Positions 42,345 through 51,500 of a stretch of DNA of 64,000 nucleotides are shown here, piece after piece. The DNA lies in assembly GCF_005954645.2 (NCBI RefSeq), contig NZ_CP040695.2, positions 3,844,001 to 3,908,000 on the forward strand. Direction: 5' to 3'. Source of the DNA: Nocardioides sp. S-1144 (lineage in GTDB: Bacteria; Actinomycetota; Actinomycetes; Propionibacteriales; Nocardioidaceae). The position numbers and the translations under genes were made by a program. The notes beneath the pieces were generated by a model, which worked only from the letters and a program-made list of their open reading frames with translations, did not search any database and was not told the DNA's origin. Numbering within the stretch: position 1 is the stretch's first letter; each line of letters starts with the position of its first letter.

Positions 42345-45300
42345 CCACTCCCCGCACGCCCCGCTCCCGCCGGGAGTCACCACCGCGCCGGTCCTCCGGA
42401 CGGCGGCCGGCGTCGAGCTCGCGGTGCCGGTGACGGTGACCAACACCGCCGCCGCCCCCCGCGTCCTGACCGTGACCCCGCTCGGCGTCGACCCCGTGTG
42501 GGTCGTCGGCCCGCCGCTGCGCACCGCGACCCTCGGGCCCGGTGCCTCGCAGGAGCTCACCGTCGCCCTGCACCCGCCGCAGGGCACGCTGCCGGCGTCC
42601 TACCCGCTCGTCGTGACCGTCCAGGCCCTCGACCCCGCGACCGGGCTCACCGACGGCAGCCGGCCCGGTCTCGCCGAGACGACCCTCCTCGTCAACCCGC
42701 GCACGACCCTCTCGGTCTCCCTCGAGCCGGCGGAGCCGTCCGCGATCGCCAAGGCCCGCTTCACCGTCGTCGTCCGCAACGGCGGCGGCGTCGCCACCGA
42801 CGTCGCGCTCAGCGTCACCAACCCCTCGATCGGCTACGTGAAGCTGCGCCGGCAGCTGGTGACCGTGCCCGCCCAGGGCGAGGTCCGCGTCGGCGCGCGG
42901 GCCCGGATGAACCGCCCCCGGATGGCCGGCTACGGCTCGCGCGCGGCGTTCGCGGTCACGGCGAGCGCCACCGAGTCCGTGCGGCACACCGTCGGCACCC
43001 TGCACCAGCGCGCGCTGATGGGCCCGTGGGCCCTCAAGGCCGTCGCGCTGGTCGCGGTGCTCGCCGTCTGGGCGGCCGCGGCGCTGACGCTCATCCCGAT
43101 GCTCTCGGAGAAGATCTCATCCTCCTCCTCCGACGAGGCCACCACGGCCGGCGCCACCACCGACGGCGAGGACGGCGAGGACGGCGGCGAGGACGGCTCG
43201 GGCGGCGAGGACGGCGGTGCCGGCGGCTCCGGCGCGGCACCCACCGCGGCGGGCGGACCCGGCCTGATCAGCGGCACGATGCTGGGCGAGGCCCCCGCCG
43301 GCGTGACGGTCCGCCTGGAGTCGAAGGCGCTCGTCGACGAGTCGATGCAGCAGGGCGTCCGCACCGTCGGCACCTCGGAGGACGACGTCGCCGGCGAGGG
43401 CAAGCGGCTCGCCGCGGCCGCCGTCGCGGCGCTGCCCAGCGAGAGCGACGCCCGCACCAAGACCACCCCCGAGAACGGCGCGTGGGCCTTCCAGGACGTC
43501 CGCAGCCCCGGCTACTACCTGCTCACCATGTCGAAGCCGGGCTACCAGACCCAGCGCTTCGTGGTGAACAGCGCCAGCGAGGCGGCCAAGGAGCCGCTCG
43601 AGGTCGAGATGGTCCCCGGCAGCGGCGCCCTCCGGGGCCGCATCACCGGCCCGGGCGGACCGGTCGGCGGCGCCCAGGTCACCATCACCGACGGCATCAA
43701 CACCGTCACCACGAGCACCAACTCGCAGGGCGACGTCGGGGCCTGGTCGATCACCGGCCTCTCCACGCCGAGCACCTACGTCGTCGTCGCGACGCGCCAC
43801 GACATGAGCAGCGAGGCGGCCTCGGTGCGGGTCGAGCCCGAGGAGACCCGCACGGTCGACCTCACCCTCACCCCCGGCGTCGCCCTCCTCACGGGCAAGA
43901 TCAAGCGCTACCTGCCGGACGGGTCGAAGGGCCCGCTGCTCGGCGCCACGGTGTCGGTCAGCGACGGCGAGGGCAACATCCGCACCGCCACCACGCTGAC
44001 CGAGGAGCCCCAGGGCAAGTTCTTCCTCTCGGGCGTGCCGGTCCCCGGCAGCTACACCGTCACCATCAGCGCCCCCGGGTTCCAGTCCGAGAGCCGGCAG
44101 GTCGACCTGGTGCCCGGACGGCGTCCCGACCCCGTCTCGACGCTGCTGCTCAGCTCCTCGGGCCGGCTCGTGGGGGACGTGACGATCGCCGAGGAGCCGG
44201 CCGCCGCCCCCGCGGCCACCCCCGTCGCCGCGCGCGGCCGGGCCCGCGAGCCGGTGTCCTCCGGGGTGCCGCTGCGCGCCACCGGCCTGGTCCTGACCAA
44301 CAACGAGGCCACGTACAAGACGACGAGCTCGTCCGGCAAGGACACCTCGTCCTACGCCTTCACCGGCGTCGAGCCGGGCGTGTACTCGCTCTCGGCCGAG
44401 TACTTCGGCTACGTCTCGCGCCAGCTCACCGTCCGGGTCACCGCCGGCGGCGAGAAGCGGGCCGACCTGGTCATGGAGCCCGTGGCCGACGGCATCTCGC
44501 CCCAGACCTCGACCGTCCGCGGCACCGTGGTCGACGTGGCGACCGCCGAGCCGATCCGGACCTGCGACGACGGCCGGCCGGTCAACCCGGAGGGCTGCCT
44601 GGCCGCGACGCTCGACGAGAACGGCAACGGCGTCGCCGACCCGGAGGAGTTCACGACCCGCTTCGGTCCCGAGGACGCCTACACCCTGCCCGACCCCGCC
44701 GACGACCTCTGCGAGGAAGCCGTCTCCGCCGGCCGCACCTGCGGCATCGCCCCCGGGCTCTACACCGTGCTGGTCGAGGCCCCCGGCTACCTCCCGAAGT
44801 CGCTCGACGTCCAGGTGGCCGAGCGCAGCAACGTCACCGCCCCCGTCGCCGAGCTGACGGCGGTCCCCTCGGTCACCGGGCGGGTCAGCCTCGCGCCGTT
44901 GGTCGGCGAGGACTTCGAGGCCCTGGACCCCCAACCCGCCCAGCCGATGCCCGTCACCTGCGTGTGGATGCAGGTCGACGGCACGACCGGCGCCCTGCCC
45001 GACTGCACCACCGCCGTCGCTGCGGGCGCCGCGAACGACGCCGCCGCCCAGGCCGACGTGGACGCCTGCCTGCCCGGCGCGTTCTACCAGGTCGGTTCGC
45101 AGCCGGGCCGGACCCGCTGGTGCGCCGCCATCGGCGAGGACGACCGGTTCACCATCGAGGCCCCGCGCACCGGCGCCTACACCCTGACCACCGTCCCCGC
45201 CGACAAGGAGTACATCGTCTCCCGCTCCGGCACGCTCCTGCTCGACGGCGGCGCCGAGCAGTACAACCCGGTCCTCGACCGGCTCGGCCAGATCATCGTT

Positions 45301-48300
45301 CGCTCGCTGCAGCCGGAGCCGATCCCCGGCGACGGCGTGGACGACCCGACGGATCGTCTCGTGCCCAGCGACCCGCGGCCGACCCTGACCCTGACCCCGG
45401 AGCCGCCGGGCCTGCAGCAGGCGCCCGAGCCCGAGACCGGCGTCACGCGGATCTACCGGGTCCAGCCGGGCTCCTACACCGTCACCGGCACGAGCGGTGC
45501 CTACAGCGGCAAGGTGGACGCCGACGTCGTCTACAACCAGGTGCTCACGCTCCGGCTGGCCCTGATCGACCCGATCCCGAACTTCGTCGGCAAGGTCGTC
45601 GGTCGCATCGACGGTGCCCCGGTCCCGCTGAACGGCATCCCGGTCCTGCTGCGCGGGGCGACCTCGTTCTCGGACACGGGTGTGCCCGGCTACAGCACGA
45701 CCGAGCCGACCACCGGAACCGACGGGTGTTTCGCCGTCGAGGCTCGGGAGACCCCCCCGCTCCTCGGATGCACGACCGGGTGGAACGACTCGAACCGGAC
45801 CGTCATGGGCTTCCTCACCGACACGATGAACAGGATCATCGTGCGGGGCGAGGCCGCGGGCTGGGAGCCCTACCAGCGCACCAAGCAGCGGCTCGTCGTG
45901 GGCGGACTCAACACCTTCGAGCTCGCGCCCGCCCCGGTCGACGTCGACGTCGCGGTGACCGTGACCCCGTCGGCCACCACCTCGCCGTTCACCCTGCCCG
46001 TCCCGGTCACGGTCGTGGACCCGCCCAACGGGCGCAGCGTCACCGCCCGGCTGGTCGCCGACCCGCTCCAGGCCTCGCGCGGCGTCCTCGAGTGGGACGA
46101 CGAGGGCGACGACGCCCAGGGCGACGCCCTGCCGCCCGGCCGCGCCATCCCCGGCACCTACCCCCTCAGGATCGAGCTCGAGGGCTACGTGCCCTTCACC
46201 GGCACCCTCACCTGCGCCGTCGGCGGCTCGTGCTCCTTCGGCGGCGCCGTCGTCCTGGAGAGGCTCGGGAAGATCGAGCTCACCGTGCGCGGGCGCGACG
46301 GCGAGCCCGTCACCGGCGCCGTCATCACGCGGAGCGTCGACGGTGTCGAGGACTCCTTCGAGCAGACCCTCGGCAGCAGCAGCACCACGACCTACGACCG
46401 GGTCGTGCCGGGGACCGACACCCGCACGCAGTTCTCCGTGCGGGCCCCGGGCTACGAGCACGCCACGACCCGACTGGTGCAGAACTCGAGCGACGCCGTG
46501 CGCCTCGACTGCGAGACCGGGCCCGACCCGACCCGGGTCACCGTCGAGCCCGGCGGCACCACCCGCTGCGACCTGATCCTCACCCGGCTCGGCACGATCC
46601 AGGGCGACGTCCTCGCCAACCTCGGCGTCCAGGGCGGCCCCGCCAGCGAGGTCCGACACCCCGAGGACGTCGTGGTCACCGCCGCGCTGTGCACGAACCC
46701 GGTCGCCGGGGGGTGCACGGCGGTCTCCGAGCAGGCCGACGAGGTGTTCACCACGACCACCGACGAGGACGGCGCGTTCGTCGTCACCGGCAGCAACCAG
46801 GTCGGCCGATCCGGGCTCGCCGAGGGCACGTGGGTGCTCACCGCCGCGGTCCCCGGCTTCGACCAGCGGACCAACCCCGGCAGCGTGCGCGGGCGGGTCG
46901 TGCAGGTCGAGCGCGGCGTCCAGACCGCCGACGTCGACGTCTACGCCACCGCGGTCGCGCTCTCGGTCACCGTCCAGGACGCCGTGGCGACCGTCGACGA
47001 CGCGAGCGTCGTCGTCCGCCTGACCCAGAACGACGACGAGGTCCCCACGGCCGGCGACCCCACCGCCTCGCTCGTCGGCACGGGCGCCGGGGCGCGCTAC
47101 GTCTTCGACGCCGTCGTCCCCGGCACCTGGACGATCGTGGTGACCGGCCCGACGATCGTGCGCACCACCCAGGACACCACCCTCGTGCCCGGTGACCCCA
47201 CGCAGGCAGACACCGTCACCGTCGAGCGCACCGAGGCCTCGATCGAGGGCGTCGTCACCGTCGGCGGCTCCGACTCCGACGCCGGCGACGTCGCCGGCGG
47301 GGCCACCGTGACCCTCACCTGCACCGACCGTGCGGTGGTGTTCTGCCCGCTCGACCAGCCCGCCCGCGGCACCGAGGGCCAGGAGCTGACCACCACCACC
47401 AGCCCCGACGACGGCAGCTACCGGATCGAGAACGTCCCGGCCGGCAGGTACGTCGTCACCTTCACCAAGACCGGGTTCGAGCCCTCGTCGTCGCCCGAGA
47501 CCACCTTCGCGAGCAGCGCCGTGATGGTGCTCGACCACGCGCTGGTGCCGACCCGCCGCTTCCTCGACGTCACGCTCACCTCGAGCGCCGGCGCCGCGGA
47601 GAACCTGTCCGGCACCGTCCTCGCGCTCGAGCCCCTCGGCGGCACCGTCAGCCCCGACCTCGCCCTCACCCTCACCGGCGGCGGCACCGGCTCCTTCCAG
47701 CAGGTCCGCTCCGGCTGCTACCAGGTGAGCCTCACCCAGGGCGCCGGCCACCTCGGCACCCTGAGCGGCCCCACCGGCCGCGGCGACACGTCCGGCTGCC
47801 CGGCCGGCGCCGCCGGCACCACCGTGGTCCGGGTGCCCGACGGCACCTCCGACGAGCGCAGCGTCCTGGCCTGGACGGTCCAGGCCGCCCGGTTCGGCTA
47901 CACGCTCAGCGCCGACGCCTGGGAGGGCCACGCCGAGCCCACGACGTCCCTGCGGATCGTCCGGGCCGCCGGCGGCGGGTTCGACCGCACCGTCGCGGCC
48001 CCGGCCACGACCACCGGCGAGCTCTGGGTGCCGCCCGGCCGCTACGACGTCACCCCGGTTCTCGCCGGCGTCCCCGCCCAGTGGTGGCCGGTCACCACCT
48101 CCACGGTGGACGTGCCCACGGCGTCGCCGGCGACCTTCGCCCTGGCCGAGTCGCTGTTCGAGGTCACCGTGCGGATCGAGGGGTTCGCCGGCGGCACCGC
48201 GAACATCCAGGTCTCGCCCGGCACCGGGCAGGACGGCGCCGCGCCGAGCCCCGCCTCCCTCTCCACGAGCACCGGCGAGGTCGTCCTCACCCTCCCCCAC

Positions 48301-48564
48301 GGCGCCTGGCTCTTCGAGGGCGACTGGGCCGACGGTCCCGACTCGGTCCAGGTGACCGTCACCGGCCCGACCAGCGTCACGCTGCGACCCGCACCGGCCG
48401 ACCCGGACCCCGCGCCCGCCCCGGCGCCCGACGCGGCACCGGACCCGGCGCCCGCACCTGACGGGACCGACGGGACCGGTGGAACAACCGATGGGACCGG
48501 TGGAACCGACGGGACCGACGGGACCGACGGGACCGACGGGACCGACGGGGAGCTCGCGCCGTGA
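42337..48564 (+). CDS. Surface rod C: giant N-in membrane protein with many CnaB-like repeats
   Basis: 2,075 residues, same plan as rods A and B. Ig-like domains occupy 1-215 (ELAVPVTVTNTAAAPRVLTV; KARFTVVVRNGGGVATDVAL). The membrane helix is at about 231-255 (LKAVALVAVLAVWAAAALTL), then a Ser and Glu/Asp/Gly linker to about 297. A very long chain of prealbumin/CnaB-like repeats follows, several with paired Cys (PIRTCDDGRPVNPEGC; PVTCVWMQVD; GGSCSFGGAVVL), suggesting disulphides outside. The C-terminus ends in a PDPAPAPAP stretch and GTD repeats, with no LPxTG. It could be a fibre, adhesin or wall-spanning spacer. The start overlaps rod B, and the stop overlaps the next gene (GTGA), so four genes are coupled. 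Confidence 0.8.
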   Translation: MADHSPHAPLPPGVTTAPVLRTAAGVELAVPVTVTNTAAAPRVLTVTPLGVDPVWVVGPPLRTATLGPGASQELTVALHPPQGTLPASYPLVVTVQALDPATGLTDGSRPGLAETTLLVNPRTTLSVSLEPAEPSAIAKARFTVVVRNGGGVATDVALSVTNPSIGYVKLRRQLVTVPAQGEVRVGARARMNRPRMAGYGSRAAFAVTASATESVRHTVGTLHQRALMGPWALKAVALVAVLAVWAAAALTLIPMLSEKISSSSSDEATTAGATTDGEDGEDGGEDGSGGEDGGAGGSGAAPTAAGGPGLISGTMLGEAPAGVTVRLESKALVDESMQQGVRTVGTSEDDVAGEGKRLAAAAVAALPSESDARTKTTPENGAWAFQDVRSPGYYLLTMSKPGYQTQRFVVNSASEAAKEPLEVEMVPGSGALRGRITGPGGPVGGAQVTITDGINTVTTSTNSQGDVGAWSITGLSTPSTYVVVATRHDMSSEAASVRVEPEETRTVDLTLTPGVALLTGKIKRYLPDGSKGPLLGATVSVSDGEGNIRTATTLTEEPQGKFFLSGVPVPGSYTVTISAPGFQSESRQVDLVPGRRPDPVSTLLLSSSGRLVGDVTIAEEPAAAPAATPVAARGRAREPVSSGVPLRATGLVLTNNEATYKTTSSSGKDTSSYAFTGVEPGVYSLSAEYFGYVSRQLTVRVTAGGEKRADLVMEPVADGISPQTSTVRGTVVDVATAEPIRTCDDGRPVNPEGCLAATLDENGNGVADPEEFTTRFGPEDAYTLPDPADDLCEEAVSAGRTCGIAPGLYTVLVEAPGYLPKSLDVQVAERSNVTAPVAELTAVPSVTGRVSLAPLVGEDFEALDPQPAQPMPVTCVWMQVDGTTGALPDCTTAVAAGAANDAAAQADVDACLPGAFYQVGSQPGRTRWCAAIGEDDRFTIEAPRTGAYTLTTVPADKEYIVSRSGTLLLDGGAEQYNPVLDRLGQIIVRSLQPEPIPGDGVDDPTDRLVPSDPRPTLTLTPEPPGLQQAPEPETGVTRIYRVQPGSYTVTGTSGAYSGKVDADVVYNQVLTLRLALIDPIPNFVGKVVGRIDGAPVPLNGIPVLLRGATSFSDTGVPGYSTTEPTTGTDGCFAVEARETPPLLGCTTGWNDSNRTVMGFLTDTMNRIIVRGEAAGWEPYQRTKQRLVVGGLNTFELAPAPVDVDVAVTVTPSATTSPFTLPVPVTVVDPPNGRSVTARLVADPLQASRGVLEWDDEGDDAQGDALPPGRAIPGTYPLRIELEGYVPFTGTLTCAVGGSCSFGGAVVLERLGKIELTVRGRDGEPVTGAVITRSVDGVEDSFEQTLGSSSTTTYDRVVPGTDTRTQFSVRAPGYEHATTRLVQNSSDAVRLDCETGPDPTRVTVEPGGTTRCDLILTRLGTIQGDVLANLGVQGGPASEVRHPEDVVVTAALCTNPVAGGCTAVSEQADEVFTTTTDEDGAFVVTGSNQVGRSGLAEGTWVLTAAVPGFDQRTNPGSVRGRVVQVERGVQTADVDVYATAVALSVTVQDAVATVDDASVVVRLTQNDDEVPTAGDPTASLVGTGAGARYVFDAVVPGTWTIVVTGPTIVRTTQDTTLVPGDPTQADTVTVERTEASIEGVVTVGGSDSDAGDVAGGATVTLTCTDRAVVFCPLDQPARGTEGQELTTTTSPDDGSYRIENVPAGRYVVTFTKTGFEPSSSPETTFASSAVMVLDHALVPTRRFLDVTLTSSAGAAENLSGTVLALEPLGGTVSPDLALTLTGGGTGSFQQVRSGCYQVSLTQGAGHLGTLSGPTGRGDTSGCPAGAAGTTVVRVPDGTSDERSVLAWTVQAARFGYTLSADAWEGHAEPTTSLRIVRAAGGGFDRTVAAPATTTGELWVPPGRYDVTPVLAGVPAQWWPVTTSTVDVPTASPATFALAESLFEVTVRIEGFAGGTANIQVSPGTGQDGAAPSPASLSTSTGEVVLTLPHGAWLFEGDWADGPDSVQVTVTGPTSVTLRPAPADPDPAPAPAPDAAPDPAPAPDGTDGTGGTTDGTGGTDGTDGTDGTDGTDGELAP
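48505..48549. repeat. 9-bp tandem repeat, five units
   Basis: ACCGACGGG is repeated five times without change (48505-48549), encoding the GTDGTD tail of rod C. Imperfect units precede it from about 48460. Such a run is prone to slip in steps of three codons and would change tail length without breaking the frame. Confidence 0.85.
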
Positions 48565-51500
48565 CCCGGCGGACCGGACGCCGGCTGCCGGGCCTCGTCT
48601 CGACCGCCCTGACCGGGGCCCTCGTCGGAGCGCTGGTCGCCACCGCCGGCGCCGCGGTGCCCGCGGCGCCCGCGGCCGCCGCAGCCGCCGCGGCCCCCCC
48701 CCGCAGACCCCGGTGCTCACCGACCCCACCACGACGCCCCTGCTGGTCAGCGCGACCCCCTGGACGCCGGCGGTCACGACCCCGTCGTCGGGCACCCCGG
48801 TCACCTTCGCGGTCGTCGCCACCCCGGCCGGCGCCTGCACGACGTCGGCCGACCAGCGCACGATCACCCTCGCCGCGCCGGGCAGCTGCGCCGTCACCGC
48901 CACCGTCCCGGGCGACGCCACGTACGCCGCCGGCACCAGCGCGGCCAAGACCTTCCAGGTGCGCCGGCCGCGCACCTTCTCCATCACCCCGCCCGCCGAC
49001 CCGCTGCGCGCCCTCGGGGAGCCCTGGACGCCGGCCTACTCCGGTGCCGGGACCTCGGCGGTCGACCTGACGTCGACCACGCCGCGCGTGTGCACCGTCG
49101 CCGCCAACGGCGACGACGTCTCGCTCCTGGCCCCCGGCTCGTGCACCGTGCACGCCGAGGTCGAGGCCGGCGACCAGGACGCCGCGGCCGAGGACGACGA
49201 GACCGTGGCCGTCGCCGCGGCCGACCCGCGGCTCACGCTCACCCCGACCACGGGGTCCCGGGTCGTGCGCGGCGAGCAGCCGCTCGTGGTCAGCCAGGAC
49301 GGCAGCGAGCGCGTCACCCTGACGGTCTCCGACACCGCCGTCTGCGAGGTCCTCGCGGGCCGCACGGCCGTGCGGATGAAGCGGGTCGGGTCGTGCGAGG
49401 TCACCGCGAGCGTGCCCGCCGGGGACCTGTACGCCGCCGACTCCGCCGTCGCGACGATCGAGGCGACGGCGCGACCGGTCAGCATCGCCTGGAGCGTGGT
49501 GCCGGTCGGCCCCCGCTACCGCGACCTGGTCCGGGTGACGGCCACCGCGACCGACACCGCGACCGGCGAGGCCGTCGCCGGCGCCGGCCACCTCCAGGTC
49601 GTCGACCTCGACGCCACGACCCCCGCCGACACCGCCTGGCCCGGCGGCGTCGGGGTCCGCGAGTTCGAGGCCGCCGGCGTCCGCACCTACGTCGTCCGGG
49701 CCGGGTTCGTGCCCACCGACACCGGGGTGTGGGCCGAGGTCGACCAGGCCTCCCACGACGTCGTGGTCGGCAAGGCCGACCTCGTGGCGTCGTTCACCAC
49801 CCCGACGGCCGCCGAGCTCGTCGCCGGCGACACCTGGACCGACGCGGCCGCCCTCACGCCGTCCGACTCCGGCCTGACGCCGGCCCTGAGGTCGACGACG
49901 CTGTCGGTCTGCACCGTCTCGGGCAACGACGTCACCTTCCTCACCGCCGGCAGCTGCGCGCTCGAGGCCAGCCACCCCGGCACCGCGCTGTACGCCGCCG
50001 CGGCCGTCGTCAAGCGGAGCTTCACCGTGGCCGCCGCCCCGGTCGACGTCGTCGTCACCTCCAGCCCCGCCAACCCGGTCTTCGGCGGCACCGTGACCGT
50101 GACCGCCACCGTGCGCGACCGCGCCAGCGGGGCCCTGGTCACCGGGGGCGCCGGCTCCATGACGATCACCGGCGTGCCGAACCCCAGCCCGGCCACCGTC
50201 GCCTGGACCGGCGGCACCTACACCCGCACCTTCACCGCCGGCACGGTCGGCACCCTCTCCGCGGTCGCGTCCTTCGCCGGGGTGACCGGGAGGTACACCA
50301 CCGGCACGGGCAACGCCACGATCACCGTCGGCAAGGCCTCCTCACCCATCACCTGGGACACCACGACCGTCCCGAGCCCGGCCCGCGTCGGCACCACGTG
50401 GGTCACCGGCGCCGTCAAGGGGGCCTCGCCCCAGCCGCTGGTCCTCAGCACCGACGACCCCACGACCTGCACCGTCAGCGGCACCACCGTGGCGCTCGTG
50501 GGGGCCGGCACCTGCACGGTCAGCGCCGACCAGGCCGAGGGCCCCACCCACGAGGCCGCCCACCTCGAGCACACCTTCGAGGTCGTGCGGCGCCCGGTCA
50601 CCCTGACCACGACGGTCGACAGGTCGGCCCCGGTCTACGGCGACACCGTCACCGTCACCGTCGTGGCGACCGACACCCTCACCGGTGCCCGGCTGCCCGG
50701 CTCCGGCACGATCACCGTCGACGCCCCGGTGACCGGCGACCCCGCGGCCGTCACCTACGCCTCCACCGGACCCGCCATCGGCGCCGCGACCCGCCGGCTG
50801 ACGGCGGTCCCGGTGGGCTCGTTCACCATCGCGGCGTCGTTCACGGCCTCCCGCACCCACGCCGCCCAGACCGCGACCCGGCCCCTCGTCGTGGGCAAGG
50901 CGTCGCAGGCCGTGACGCTCGGGACCGCCCCCAGCCCGGCGTACGTCGGCCAGACCTGGGAGCCGCTGGTCACGCGCGGCCCCTCGACCGGCGCCGTCAC
51001 CATCGTCCCCACCGGCTCCTGCACGGTCGAGGGCCTCGTCGTCACCTTCACCGTCCCCCCGGGCACCTGCACGGTGAGCGTGACCCAGGCGGGTGACGGC
51101 AACTACCTGGCCGCCCCGGCGGTGGAGCGCACGGTCACCGTCACCAGCCGCCCGGTCCGGATCGCGGTGACGACGCCGTCCGGCCCGCCGGAGTTCGGCA
51201 CGCCCGCCACCGTCGTCGTCCAGGTCTACGACGCCCTCCAGCCGGCCGCGACGGCCGACGTCGTGCTCGGCACCGGCACCGCCGTCGTCGCCGGGTTCCC
51301 GGCCTCCGCGCAGTCCTTCGACCCGGTCACCGGCCGGGCCACGCTGACCTACACCCCGACCGCGGCCGGCCCGCAGGACATCGTGGTGACGTTCACGGCC
51401 GGGACCGCGCGGCACGAGTCCTTCACCGAGCGGAGGGCGTCGATCACGGTCGCCCTCGCCCAGCAGGTCCTCACCCTCGGTGCCACCCCGGCGAAACCTG

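Noticed and set aside
48479..48700. Reading the giant Ig protein from an upstream start in its own frame
   Set aside because: That region is Arg/Pro-rich, overlaps rod C's repeats and gives no export signal, whereas the other frame encodes a clear signal peptide after a coupled GTG.
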